NCBI GenBank assembly: GCA_011503125.2
Contig: WWBZ02000010.1
Span: 806,001 to 870,000, forward strand
Reading direction: 5' to 3'
From: Botryosphaeria dothidea
Taxonomy: Eukaryota > Ascomycota > Dothideomycetes > Botryosphaeriales > Botryosphaeriaceae
Length of the DNA: 64,000 nucleotides
Shown here piece after piece: positions 21,803 through 35,266 of this stretch (its first letter is position 1; each line of letters opens with the position of its first letter). The translations under genes were made by a program, and so were the position numbers. The notes beneath the pieces are model-generated. The model made no database searches. It was not told the origin of the DNA and saw nothing but the letters and a program-made list of their open reading frames with translations.

Positions 21803-21900
21803 CTACTCTTATTATAGTTTATATAGGTTAGCCCGCCGTCGTAATCGTAGCTCGCTTCGTAGAGTTCGTCCTACTCTACTCTCTAGTAGACGTGCTCTTC

Positions 21901-23959
21901 TTCTATATTAGGCTATTTCTATAGTATATCGTCTATATATACCGCGATTTTATTGCCTTCCCTGCGGTACTTCGCCTAAAGCCGCTATATAGTTACTAAT
22001 AGCACGCTTAGCGGCTTCTTTAGTAACCCTATCCTCTCGAACTACCTCCCCGCCGTTTATTTTTCTAGGTCGTACTAGACTATACCTCTAAAAGTATCCG
22101 TCGGATTGCTAATAATAATATTACCGAGGCGAATATCTTAGGTTTCGCTTAGTACGCCTCCTCTAATACCTACTAATAGGCCGAATCTAATAGAGTTAAA
22201 GTCGTTAAGGAGCTAGAGAGCAACCTAGGCAGCGCGATTCGTGCTAGTTTTAGGTATAACGGCGACGACGATATTATATTCGCTAATCCGGCCGAGAGTA
22301 TAGCTTATTATATCGCGACTTAATAGAAGACTTAAATAAAGATCGTCGAGTATTCCTTTAACGGCTATAAGCTCGATTTCTATAGAGTAGATATAGATAA
22401 TAGTATAGTCGTTATATTTAAGAGACCTCGAAGGCTATTTTATCTCGCGGAACGTCTAAGATAGATCGTTAGTAGGAGAAGCGATTTATATAAATATCTA
22501 CTAAGGGAAGAGAATAACTTCGGAGTAGTTATTTATAGATAGAAGTCTTAGCCTATATCTCTCTAGTTCTAGCTAGCGTAGCCTTACTTAGACGTGCTTA
22601 CGTTAGCTTAGCTCTTAGTATATAGGCTCTAATTAGGCGATAAGCGGGAAGCGGCTATATACTAATATATATTAGCGCCGTTATAATATATCTACTAAGC
22701 TTATATAGTACTCTTTATACGACGAGAAAGTCTTAATTACTTACGAATAGTAAGATAGAGTAGCTTATTACTATAGCCACGGCGTAATTCTTCTCGATTC
22801 TACTCGTTAAACTTAATAATAGGCTAGATCGTTATTTTAGGGCTTCTAAGTAGTAGGGTCGGTTCTCTATAGAGTGCGGCTAAGCGCTATTAGCCTCGAT
22901 AGCCGCTACGGGCTATAAGGCTAGCGAATATAATTAAAATACGTTAAAGTATATACGGCTATATAAAAAACGCTAACTTTTCCGGCGTATTTCCGTACTT
23001 TCTAATTCTTTAGTAGGCCTAATCTTACGTTATTCTACTAAGTTACTATCGGGCACTAGATTTAATAACTATTAGCTAAAATTTATAGCCGCCCCGGCGT
23101 CTATATACGACTAAGCGCTCTAAGATATATAGATTAGATTAGATTAGATTAGATTAGTCTACTTAGACTATAATATCTTCTATAGAGATATAAGAGCCGT
23201 TCTATATATATTACCGCGCCTTTTATTCGTTATTATCTTATCTTACTTCCTAGCCTAACTCTATTTAGTAATCGTACGGCGGCTACGTCGCCCCGCTAGT
23301 TCTATCTAGGCTAGATAGCTATATAGTTAATCTTAGAAATTAAATTACTACCTTAACTACTCGTATATCCGGCCTCTATTATTTCTTTAGCCTATTAACC
23401 GGTTATTTAGTTTACTAGTTCTATCTTCTACTCTACCCTCTAAGTATATATAAAACGTCTTTCTATCTTTTTTCTACGCTACTTACTAAATCTTTACGAG
23501 CCTACTACTACTACGAATAGACTAAAAGAATATACTATACTATCTCTAATCTATATCTATACTCGTACTATTTTAATTCCTCTCTCCGTAGCTAGTAGAC
23601 TAAAATATATACGCGAATATACCGTACTTTTTTAATATATCCTATATAGGTTCTTTCTCTTTTAGATAAGCTTTCCCGTATTCTCGCCGCCTTTTCGCCT
23701 TATTAAAATTCTATTAGATATTTTCTATCTTAGCTATTTACGGAAAAACGTACTTTATAGAGATAATATATAGGTAATATCTCTTAATTAAACCTTATTT
23801 TAACGCGATACGAATACGGTAGTATAGGGGTACGAAAATAATATAGATATATTACGAAAGCTAGTTTCCTCTATATCTACGCCGTAATATCTTTAACCGG
23901 CCTAGATAAGTAAAACTAGACTATTTATACTATTACTATCTACTCGAAAGGTAATATAG
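21901..23959. other. RIP-saturated DNA of unrecognised origin
   Basis: No start codons and dense TAG/TAA on both strands. A plus-strand stretch near 22,150-22,400 still reads RVKVVKELESNLGSAIRASF and DDDIIFANPAESIAYY, which I do not recognise. A short AGATT microsatellite lies at 23,131-23,155. The region just left of 23,960 is continuous with DNA right of 35,460, because Gypsy-1 copy 1 is inserted between them. Confidence 0.5.
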
Positions 23960-24153
23960 TATTAGTCTTAAAAGGTATTTTATATTAGACTACTTAGAAA
24001 AGTAAACTAAAGAGAAAAGAAAGAGAAAAAGAAGAAAGAAAGACTATATACTAGGTTACTAACTAATAGCCTTAGCGGAAGTTAGATAATTCCCGTTAAG
24101 ACCGCCGGATAGCTACCCGGCGGTTCGTTTCTTACTTAGGCGTAGGCTTAATA
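23960..24153 (-). repeat. Gypsy-1 copy 1, 3' LTR
   Basis: The 194-bp LTR matches 35,267-35,460 in the same orientation and 62,327-62,520 in the opposite orientation. It contains the hairpin-like GCTACCCGGCGG region and a purine-rich (GAAA)n stretch. Confidence 0.9.
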
Positions 24154-27100
24154 CTACCCCCCCCTCTATTTAGCGAGGTCTCTCGAGCTCTAACGAACTC
24201 GTCTAAAGGGCGTAATATTCGTAGGTATACTCTATAGTAGTCGAGGACGCGCTTAGCGGCGTTAGTAAAGTCGGTCTAGGGCTACTAAGGCGGGTTTAAG
24301 TTCTAGTTACTCTAGTTACTAGCGTATATTACTTTATATTAGCGTCTAAAGCGGCGTATTTCTCTATAGTCTATAACCTCGACTACCTTCTACTTAGAGT
24401 AGGGTTCGTCTTCGTCTAATACGTACTATAGTATTTCGGGTCCTAGGGATAAGTACTAGCCCGGGAATAGATTTAAGAGTACGAGGCGGAGCTTATAAGG
24501 GGAGAAGATAGCGATAAGTCCGTCCGCGCGTTTATCTTCTAGAATATCGAGCTCGTAAGCTTTATTATTAATTACTCGCTTAATTCTCTAAGGACCGTAG
24601 TATTTCTAGTCTAGCTCTTTATTTAGGCGTCCGCTAGCGAAGTCCTTAGTACTAACGTAGACTAAATCTCCGACTTAGTAGTTCGGGTAGGCTTAACGAT
24701 ACTTATTAGCTTACCGGGCTTATTCTTCTTAAGCCTATTTAATTATATCGTAGAGTTTCTTATCTAGAGCTTTCCTACGGGCTAGAATTCTATTAGTCTT
24801 TTCTATAAAGGCGTTTCTTTCTTCGCTTAGTAGTAGGGATTTAATACTAGTACGTAGTTTAAACCCGTTATTAGCGAAGAAAGGTAATATTCTAGTAGTA
24901 CGGCTAACGTAGTTATTAAGTACGAATTCTACTCTATATAGAAAGTATATCTAGTTAGCTTAGCTATAGTCGACGTAGATCCGGAGATAGTTTTTAACTA
25001 ATCGATTAGTAACTTCGGACTATTCGTCGGTTTCGGGGTAATAGGCTAAGAAGTACTTAATCTTAACTACGAATTCTTTATAAAGGCGCTTTTAAAGGCG
25101 AGAGATTATAGCGCTTCTATTATCGTTAATAAATTCGTCCGGTAGTTCTTTTACTAAGATTAAGCAACGGTTTATAGCTTCGTATAGAGTATCCGCGTCT
25201 AGCGATGGCAGGCCTTTAATAATAACTCTCTTTATAAGGCGGTCGACTATAATTAAGGCGTGGCGGTAGCTAACGCCTTTCTAAATTAACTCGGGGAGTT
25301 TCTTAATAAAGTCGAAGGTAATACTTCTCTAGGCGCGGTATAGAGGCTCGAGAGGATTTAGATATCCCTACTTCTTTTCGTTAGAAGCCTTTACTCTAAT
25401 ATAGTCCGTATAATTAGTTATAAAACGGTAGTAATTAGTTCTTAGGCCGGGCTAGAAGTAGTTTCGTAAGATTAGTTTAAAGAGTTACTTATATCCTAGA
25501 TATCTAAAGCGGTTTAGTAAATAGTAGAGCTATAGAATACGGAGGCGGAGAGGGTTAGAATTAGATATAAAGAGATAGTCTTTAACGAAGAGGCGGTTAT
25601 TCTTAGTTAAAAGGTAGCTCGAGTATAGGCGATAGTCCTTCTTAACTAGCGTAGAAGAAAGCTTCTAAAGTTTCTATTCGACTACGGACTTTAGTAGCAG
25701 AAGGTCTAGGTCTTTCTAGTACGCGGTTTAGATAAGAGTTTCTAGTAAAGAGTCGTCTAGTACTAGGGTATTCTCGTTAGAAGCGTCGTTATCTTCTTCT
25801 AGTTATTCGTTATCTTAGCTAGCCGTTACTAGGGTAGCGATTAGAGCTAATATAGCTAGACGAATATTCTCGTTAAGGTTTTCTTACTTAAGAACCGTCT
25901 AGAACTAGTACCGGCGGCGGGCATCGTCGGCGTCTTATAGTAGATCCTACGAGCGTCGGGTAAGGACGTCTAGTTTCTCTTCTTATTTACCTAGTCGGTA
26001 TATAATCTTAAAGTTAAATTCGGAGAGGAATTAGGCCTAGCGGGCTTGCCTACGGTTTAGGTTCTTAGTAGTTATAAAGTATTCTAGACTACGGTGGTCT
26101 AAATATACTTTAACCGGTTTCGAGGGGTCCGTTCTAACGAGTTCGGGTCTCTAGAGTTTAAAGCTTTTAACGATAGCTAAGAGTTCCTTATTATAGATTT
26201 CGTAGTTATATTCTACGGGGGATATCTTTCTTAAGAAGAAGGCGACGGGGCGTAGAACTCTATTAACTATCTAGAAGAGTACTTCGGTAGTAACGAAGTT
26301 AGAGGTATTCGTTTCTACCTAGGTTTTCTTCTTAGAATCGAAGTAAGCGAGAATTAGTACGGAGGAGAAGGTCTTCTTAAGGGCCTTAAAGACGCTTTAG
26401 TAGACGGGAGACTAGTCGAAGTCTATATAGCGTTTTTAGGTACGTTCTTTTTTATCCTCGTAGTTTTCCCCTCTAGTTAGGGCTACGAGAGGCCGGATAA
26501 GATTCGAGAATTCTTAGATAAACCTTCTATAGAAGTTCGCGAAGCTAAGAAAGACTTATACGTCTTTTACTTTCTTAGGGGCTTCCTATTCTAAAATCGT
26601 TTCTATCTTTTCGGAGTCTATACGAATTCTATCTTTTTTTATAATAAGGCCTAGATACTTTACCTTAGTTTAAAGAAACTTATACTTATTAATATCGATA
26701 TAGAGCTTCCTAGTAAGAAGCCGGTCTACTATCTTCTAGACGTATTCCTCGTATTTCTCGAGCGTCTTACTAAATACTAGAATATCGTCTAAGTAGACTA
26801 TAGCCTAGAGATCTAAGTACTTCTTAAGAGAGTTATTAATATAGCTCTAAAAAGTCTCGGGGGCGTTATAAAGTCCGAAAGATATAATAAAATATTCGAA
26901 TTATCCGTAGCGTGTAGTAAAGGCCGTTTTCTATTCGTCTCTAGCGGCGATACGAATACGGTTAAAGGCTATAATAACGTTTAGCGTAGTAAAGTAGTTA
27001 TAATCTCTAAGCTTCTAGAGGGTCTCGTTAACGTTAGAGATCGGGTATCGGTTCTTAATAATAATATCGTTAAGGCCTCGGTAGTCTATATAGACGCGAA

Positions 27101-28314
27101 GGCCTCTAGAAGGTTTTCTAACGATAAGAATAGGCGAGGCGGTAGATAACGAGCTTAGGCGGATAAAGCCTTTAGCCTAAAGCTCGTCTATATACTATTT
27201 AACTACCTCGAGTTCCTAGGGGGCTATTAGGCGGTAACCCCGAATAAAGGGGGGCTTCTTTCTATTAAGGATCTCGATTTAATAGTTCTTCTTATTATAC
27301 TCTAGAAGGTTATTAGTATTTTATTTTATAAAAGCTTCTACTTAAAAGTATAGAAACTAAAAAAGTTTTACTAGAAGTTTCTTACGGGATAGTAGAGGCT
27401 TTCCTTAGTAGAACTTATTATAGTCTTCCGGTCGGATTACGTTTATAGTAGCGGCGTATAGTCTAAAATCCTCTCTAGTCTTTAGATAAACTAAGCCGGC
27501 TAAATAGTCGGGGTTACGAGTAAGGCGGTAGAATTCTCTAGCGTTAATAAACGTAATATCGAATTTTCTTTTAGCCTTCTTTACTACTTAGAGAGTATTA
27601 GTTAAATAGAAGAGATAGGGCCTATCTAAAGGAAGATATCCGCTATTTAGATAGTATTCGCTAGTAAAGAGTATAGTTCTATTCTTATAGCTAATAAGAG
27701 GGTCGTAAATAGCTAGCTAGAGGTCTTCTAGTATTAGTACGTAGATAGAAATCTTAGTAATAAAATAGTAGACTTAGTTAGAGTAGCCGTTAATACTAAC
27801 GTCTACGAGAGCTACGTAGATAATAGAGAATATAAGAGAGCCGTCGGCGTTATTAAGGCGGACTAGCTTCTCTAAGCGGAAGATTAGAATTCTATTTACG
27901 CGTATAAAGTTATAGTCTAAGGTATTTACTTTAGTACTACCGTCTACTAAGATATTTTATAATATTTTTTAAATTCTTAACTTAAAAACTAGATATTTAC
28001 TAGTAGTAACCAAACGCGAGTTAAGTATTAAGACTTAATACTTAGCTTATATTAGCGGCGTCTAGACCGGAGGTAAAAGAAGACTTAGTAAAAAAGATAT
28101 AGCTTTTTCTTTTAGTTCCTATCCGCGACTTTAGATAGAAACTATTCTTTTAACTCCTCGTCGGAGAAGTTAAAGAAAAGTTTTTAGATAATAGCGGAGA
28201 TCTTCTAAGAAGCGTTCTTAGAATAGTAGAAGTTCGTTCTAATATACCCGGATCCGCGGTATAACTAGTAGCGCCCTTATTTATTTAGTTACTTACGGTT
28301 CCTATATTAGGCTT

Positions 28315-28536
28315 CTTAAGCGCTACTACTCTAGATAACTAAATAGATACTTAATAGTAACTAGAGGCCTTAGCTTTACTAAAAATAACTCGGTTAGATA
28401 CTAGAATACGAGTCTAGCGCTAAGCGACTAGATATATTTACTCTTCGCCCTCTCTTTCTAGACTCTCTTTTCTTTCTTCTTATATATAGATTTTTAGTTA
28501 AAAGTAATACTATTATTTCGGCTTTACTACCTTATA
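28315..28536 (-). mobile_element. Solo Gypsy-2-type LTR inside Gypsy-1 copy 1
   Basis: This stretch of about 222 bp (TATTAGGCTTCTTAAGCGC ... ACTACCTTATA) is the reverse complement of the Gypsy-2 LTRs at 37,308 and 58,122. Flanks are TCCTA and TTCTA, a TSD with one C/T difference. No Gypsy-2 internal sequence follows on either side; gag-pol of Gypsy-1 continues. Confidence 0.82.
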
Positions 28537-29696
28537 TTCTATTAGTAAGCTTCGGGGGGTTATCTATAGGCTCGTACTAGGCCTTAGTCTACTAGATAGA
28601 CTTAGTAGCCGTTAGTATCTACTTTTATTTAGAGATAATAGTAGTTTTCTTAGTTTTAGTAGTAGTAGTACTAGTAGTAGCCTCTCGGGGTTTTACGGCT
28701 CTAGCTATTCTCTTACGGCGGGAATAGTAGCTATTAATAGCTAGCTACGCTTCTTCGCTTCGTCGAAGGTTCTTAAGTACTTAGCGGGGGTTAGAGTAGT
28801 ATCGGCTTTTTATATCTAAAGTAAGGCTAGAGCGGTAGGTAACTAATAGTTAACGTAAACGCTCGTCTAGCGGGGTACTAGCTCGAGTCTATAGTTAAGA
28901 GAGGCGGTTAAAGTACTACGTAACGTTTTTACTAAGGTTTTATTTAATAGAGCGTAGTTCCTAAAGAGCCTATTTCTTTATATTATTAATACCGGTAAAG
29001 AACTTAACTTTCTTAAAAAAGGCGCTAAGTATAGTAGCGTAGTTTAACTAAGTAAACTAGGCGCGTAGAGAGTCGAAGAGCGAGAAGTTTAGTTACGAGA
29101 GAGCGTATAAGATAGCTCTCTTATTAGTATTATAGAGCGGGGCGTCGTCTTTAAGTTTTTAGTTAACCTCGTATCTCTAGGCCATATACTTCTTAGATAT
29201 TCTATTAAACTTATTCTTAGGATTACGACTACGAGACTAGTAGTTACTAGAAGCTACTATACGGACCGTAGAGGCTTCTAAAAAGACTTAGCTACTCGAT
29301 CTATCTACGCGTACCGTATACTAAGAACGGAGGTCTTATTCTTTCTCGAAGTCTAAGAAGTCTCTTTAGATAGGCCTTAGAAAAGAGCGGGTTCTCGGGT
29401 TTCTCTATAGTTAAAGCTAAAGCTCTTATAACTCTCGTTTACGCTAGCTAAGGTATTCTTAGAGCTTACTATTTTCCTTCTTATACTTATAGTACTTATA
29501 AAGAACTAAAGCGTAGTTCGGATATTAGCGAACGTTCTAATTACTAATAGCCTCTTCTAGTTCCCGTTAGTTTCGTTCGTATCTACTATCTATCTTAATC
29601 TAGTCGTAGATAAGATTTTCTAGATTTCGGAGCTCGGTAGGGTTTTAGAAGTTATTATAGAAAGCTTCGATATTAGAGAAGTTATAATAAGAGAGA

Positions 29697-32600
29697 ATTT
29701 TAATCCGTAGAAAATATAACTATACTAAAAAATCGACTCTAAGCTACGGCGCCGGGAGAGGGCTCTAGAGACTCTTCTAGACTTCGCGAGTTCTAAAATA
29801 GTACTTAAGATAACTATAGCCGCGAAGTAGTTAATATAGAGAATATAGGAAGAGGCGAATAGCCTCTCCTAGTAACTACCTCTATCTAGCCCTAATATAC
29901 TTCTAAGAAACCGTAGAGTATCTAGTATAGCGTAGAATACGTTAAGAGAGCCTTAAAAATAGTAGATATCCTCCTCTAAGTCCTATAAACATCCGCTAGC
30001 CTCTCTTTAGTTCTCTCTAGCTAGGTAAAAAATTTTCTCGATATTACTAAGATAATCTTCTAGGATTATATTACTATCTATTAGGAGGTAGCTACTAAGA
30101 AGCTAGGCCTTAAGAATATTCTTAAAGAGGTTTAATAGGTCTAAAAGATAGTTAACTATATCTAGGCTACCTCTATACCTATACCTAATACTCGTAGCTA
30201 GATATAAATTATAGCCTAAGTAGCCCCGAAGCCTTCTACCCCCCTAGCTACTACTAAACTTACTCTCTACTTTTTAAAGATAGTAAATAGATAAGAAATA
30301 GCTAAGCTCTTAAATAAGATAATTATTAAAAAGATCTAGGTAGGAAAAAGCTAGACGTATAAGAAAGTACTTACTACTAAGAAGCTCCCTAGTAGAGACG
30401 TTAGAATCTTTATACTAAATAAAGTAACTAGAATAGTTCTTCTCTAGGACTAAGAATAGACTATAGAACTAGGAAAAGAAGTTAGGCCTAACTAGTAGCT
30501 ATACTTAGTACTAGTATATAACGTCCCTCGAGAAGAAATCGATACTATAGACCCCTAAGCTATCTAAACTATCTAGAAGTAGAATCTATCTCTATATCTA
30601 GGACTACGTATTAGTAAGCTAGTCTAGCTAAAGAGGAAGCTTCTAGAGAGAAAAACTTACTCGGCTATTATCCTTAGTATTATAAACCCTAAAACCGCTA
30701 ACTAGATTATTAATAAGGGGCTTATTATTAACTTTACTATCTATATAGCGTAGTACTATAACGTAGCCTTTATAGTAACCTAGTATTTTAAGTACTAGGC
30801 CTACGAATATATTACTAACTATTATAAAAAGAAGGAAAAGTACGGATAGTATAGTAAGGTATATAATACTAGGGACTACTCTAAGGAAAGTATATAGTAC
30901 GTAAACTACTCTTAAAGGTATATAGCCTAGAGTAACTTCTATCTAATACGTAGAGCCTACTATACTAAGGCCGCCTAAGCCCGCCTAGTAGTATTAAAAA
31001 GATACCGGAAAGGACTTCTAATAACTAAAATATAGCCTTAAACTAACTAGTTAACTATTAGACTAAAGAAGAGAATTAGGAAGGAGAAGCCGGTTAAGAG
31101 GGAACTAGGTAGGCTAAGAGACTTAAGCCGCCCCCCGCCTCCTAACTAAATAAGGTTTACCGAACTTAATAGCTTATAATACGCCTTAGAGGAGCCCGCG
31201 GGAACTCCCTTCTTATAGTCTATACTACTAGCCCTCTCGTAGCCGGACCTAGAGATAGAAGGAAGTTAATATTAGATATAGGCTCTCTCTCTATTATATA
31301 GTATAACGTCTATAAGAGTAAGAATAGGGTAATACTTCCGCTCTTTAAGGAAGTAGACCTAAAGATCTACTATATTCTAGCTATTTAGGAATCTTAGAGA
31401 AATTCGAGGGTTAAGATAATAGTAAGATACTCTATCTACTATATAGTTTTTCCCTAGAAGAAAATAGTAAGAACTTACTTCTTTATAAGTAAGGCTATTA
31501 GCCCCGACTCCTAGTAAGTAATAGTCTATTTACTAGATTTTATTATACTATCTCTTATTACTAGGATATATATAATCTATATCTATAACTACTATAATCC
31601 CCCGCTAGCCTCTTATACTAGTATAGCGCTAGAAACTCTATCTCTTCTACCGGAAGTTCTTAGAAAACTAAGAGAGTATATTCTCCTAGGAGACTTTAAC
31701 CTCTACTATCCTATTTAGAAAGATATAACCTCTCTAATATACTATATCCTAGCGGATAATCTAATTAAGATAGCTATTATAGCTAATCTTAACCTAGCCC
31801 TTCTAAGAGGTACTATTACTAGACGAGATAGTAGTAGCGAGAGTACTCTAGATCTTATCTTTATATTACGGTAGCTAGAGAAGAGAATCCTTAGCTATAG
31901 AGTTAGCTAGAAGCTCGAATTATTCTCTAACTACCTACCTATTCTTACTATACTTAATTTTTCTCCTACTTCCGTAGAACTACGCCTTCTAAAGCCCTAA
32001 TAGAAGAAAGTAGACTAGAAGAGAACTAATAATATACTTTAATTAAAGCTCGAATATCTTAAAGTAGTCCCTCTTAATACTAAAGTAGATCTAGATTACT
32101 TTACTATACTACTCTAGAAGGCTATCTAAAGAATAATCTAGAAGACTATTCTAGTAGCGAGATCCTCGCTCTAGATCTCTATATAATAGATAAAGAAGTA
32201 TTCGGATCTAGTATACTAGACTAGAGTAGCTAGAAGAAAGTAGACGGCTATAGAAAGAGAGGAGGACTAGATAGTATACTAAACTATTACTAATAGTAAG
32301 AAGAGGTAGATTAGAAGAGATAGAATAAAAGTATAGCGTAAAATAGTAGCTAAGATTACTTCGGACCTATCTATACTCTAGAAGCTCTTAAAGTAGATAA
32401 GAATAAGAGTACTAGAACCTCTAGCCCTATCTTAGTTCCTACCCCTCTAGAAAGTAGATAAATAACTATATTACGATAACTAGTCTAAGGTAGAAATCCT
32501 TACTAACTAGTTCTTTCTACCTTCTAGAGCTACCGACCTCTTAGATCTAGATAGGTATATATACCTAGTACTAGTAGAGATTCCCTAAGACCTTACTAAA

Positions 32601-34854
32601 GAGTAGGTCCTCTATACTATTAAGAAGCTTTCCCTAGATAAGGTACTAGGCCTAGATAAGATTACTAATAGGTTTCTAAAGTAATACGCTAAGATACTAA
32701 GGGGACCCCTTACTAGACTCTTCTAGAGATACCTCGTACTTAGATACTACCCTAGATAGTTTAAAAGCTCTATTACCGTAGTCCTTAGGAAACTATAGAG
32801 AAACGACTATACTAAAGCTAAGTTATTTAGACCGATTACTTTACTTAATACGCTAGAGAAGCTACTTAAGAGGATTATAGTAGATAGAATCTCCTAGGCT
32901 ACTAAAGTATACGACCTACTCTCTAATATATAGATAGAAGCTAGAAGAAATAGATCCGTAGTAGTAGCTCTTAATCTACTTATAGAATAGATCTATACTA
33001 TCTAAGTATAAGACCTAAGGCTAGTAGCTTTAGTCCTTAGCCTAGATATCTCGGGAGTATATAACTACGTATCTTATAGAAGGCTTCTCTATAATATAAA
33101 AATAGTAAAACTCCTAGAATAGGTAGAAAGATTTACCCGATTCTTTCTATAGGACCGTACTACTTAGCTATCCTTCGAAGACTTTACTAGTCTACTAATC
33201 TAAACCTTAACCGGAATTCCCTAGGGATCCTTACTATCGCCGATACTCTACCTATTCTTTATTTCTAATCTACTTATATAGCTACGTAGGGGCAATATCT
33301 TCCTCCTTAGATTCGTTAATAATACTAATATTCTAATCTTTAGTAGATCTATAGAATAGAACTATAGGATACTAGAGAGAGTATATTAAATTTACGAGTA
33401 CTAGGTAGCTACCTACGGGTTAGCTTTCTCGCCTAATAAGTATTACCTTATTTATTTTATAAGGAAACTAAGGAGATTTAATATAGTAGTAGGAATTCGT
33501 ATCCCTAGATTTACTAGATACCTAGAGCCTATAATTAAGATTCTAGGAGTCTACGTAGATAATAAGCTTAGATAAGAACTCTATATTAGGGAAATAGAAG
33601 CTAAGGTAATTAAATAGTATATATCTCTCTCTAGACTCGCGGCGTCTACCTAGGGAGCCTTATTTACTAAAGCCCGTTATATCTATACGGCCGTAGTAAG
33701 GCTAGTTCTTACCTACGGCTATAGAATATAGTATACCCTAGAGGAAATCCTAGGATAGAGAAAAATAATAATCTAGCTACTAAAGAAGATCTAAAACTAG
33801 TATCTACGTACTATCTTAGGGGCGTATAAATTAACTAGTATATAAATCTTAGAGTATAAGATAGAGATTCCCCTACTCTTACTATATCTAGACGAACTAA
33901 TACTAGCCTAGGCTATTAGAGCTAGGGATAGCCTAGTCGCGATAGTAGTAGAGAAAACTTACTAGAGTATTAAATAGATAGCTTAGGCTACTCTAAGTAC
34001 TAGAGGCGCTACTAGCTCTACTAGAAGAACTCTACTTAGAAAAAAGGTAAACTTACTTCTTAACTACTACCCCTCTATCTACTAGAGTCTTCCGGAGCGA
34101 ATAAAGCTACGTATAGTATATAGAAATAAGTAGAAGGAGAGATAGATAAAGTCTACTAGCTAGGAAAGATAAGATAAGCTAGTAGCCTAAAGTATATAGT
34201 AGAACCTAAAAATTAGATAAATCTATAGCGAACTATCTAAGCTATAGAGTATACTTACTACTCTATTACGTATAGAGTATATTAGACTAGAGGACTTCCT
34301 CTTAAGGCGTAAGATACTAAAATACCTTAGTCCTACCTATCTATACGGCTAGTATAGATAAACCCTAAAGTATATTCTCCTCTTCTACTCCTACTTCTAA
34401 TAGAGTAGAATATAAATACTCTAAAGAGTAGGGACTACGGACTACTACTTCCTCCTCTTAATAAAGAAGAGGATTAAAGTAGTAATAGACTAGTTCTTAC
34501 GCCTAGAGCTACTTAAGTAATTTAGCTTAGTAAGAAAACTAATATAGAAAGATAACTAAGAAGAGGAACTAGGAGAATAACTAGAACTACTAAAACTACT
34601 AGAACTCGGATAACTACGAGAATAAGAACTAAAGAGATAGGTCTAGTAGGTAAATATAGGGCTACTATAGTAGCCGCTACTAGTAAGAAGGAAAAATAAG
34701 AACTAGTATAGGATAGTATGCCTAGAGAGAGAGGAGGGGTTTTTACTAGGCGAAAAGGTTTTCTCTCTTATATAAAATAACTATAGATAGTTAGCCCCGT
34801 ATAGACCCGTAAGAAAGCTATATTAGAAAGAAATAAATTTATCTATCTATCTAT
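29697..34854 (+). mobile_element. LINE-1 copy C, full length (about 5.16 kb), RIP-saturated
   Basis: A TSD A(A/G)TAAGAGAGA lies at 29,686-29,696 and 34,855-34,865. The element is in plus orientation and opposite to its Gypsy-1 host. ORF1 starts near 29,720 (ATG converted to ATA). The ORF1/ORF2 overlap ATATTAG near 31,270 corresponds to ATGTTAG of copy A. The endonuclease LLGDFNL is readable near 31,680 and the catalytic box reads FVNNTN near 33,315, both Asp lost. The 3' end is AAATAAATTTATCTATC. This copy defines both ends of the family. Confidence 0.92.
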
Positions 34855-35266
34855 AGTAAGAGAGATATATAGAGTTAGTTATATAGTAGGCTAGGCTCCT
34901 ACGGAGGTTAATAGGTAAAGTTTTTAGGCGGGGAGTTAGAGAGGGTTCGGCTACGCTAAAAGAGACTCGAGAAGAGCTATAAATAGCTCGTTTTTTTTCT
35001 TTATCTTAGATAGTAGAGAATCCGGGTTAGTCGGAGTCTCTTAAGGTTATAGTTAATTCTATAAAGATAGAAGCGTTTTCTATAGATTAGAGCGTAGTAG
35101 GATCGTTATACTTATTTTCGAGGATACCGGCGCGGCTTTAGTACCGCGTAGTAGATCCGGAGTAGTCCGCTTAAGCTAGTTATAGTCTAGATAGTATTTT
35201 AAGATTTAGGCGAAGGACGGTCTAAGCTTTATAACTTCGAACGTAGTAAAAGAAAGTTTACTTTTA

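Larger units (their letters stand above)
15925..21900 (-). pseudogene. NLR-2 pseudogene: Pfs nucleoside phosphorylase - NB-ARC - TPR, RIP-damaged and split by LINE-1 copy B
   Basis: Read right to left. The Pfs (PNP_UDP) domain spans the LINE insertion: DELYEASYDYDGG at 21,818-21,890, then KIFYGTI, EIEAVGLIDEYPCLVIRG and YDYADSYKNKRWQ at about 17,980-18,200. An NB-ARC follows with FFT-RGEIYASIKS and LAGLGKT (P-loop) near 17,640-17,760, LLIFDNADDP and IIITSRNP near 17,300-17,410, and a GLPL-like GYLALP near 17,170. At 15,980-16,370 about three 42-residue TPR units (LGEEHPNTL--M-NLAGYYDRLG) remain readable. TAG stops sit where Trp or Gln is expected. The Pfs N-terminus is missing beyond about 21,890. 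Pfs-NB-ARC-TPR is a known fungal NLR architecture. It is not functional. Confidence 0.85.

Noticed and set aside
21901..23959. An intact host gene in plus-strand stretches
   Set aside because: Stops are too frequent and there are no start codons; only short unrecognised peptide-like runs remain.
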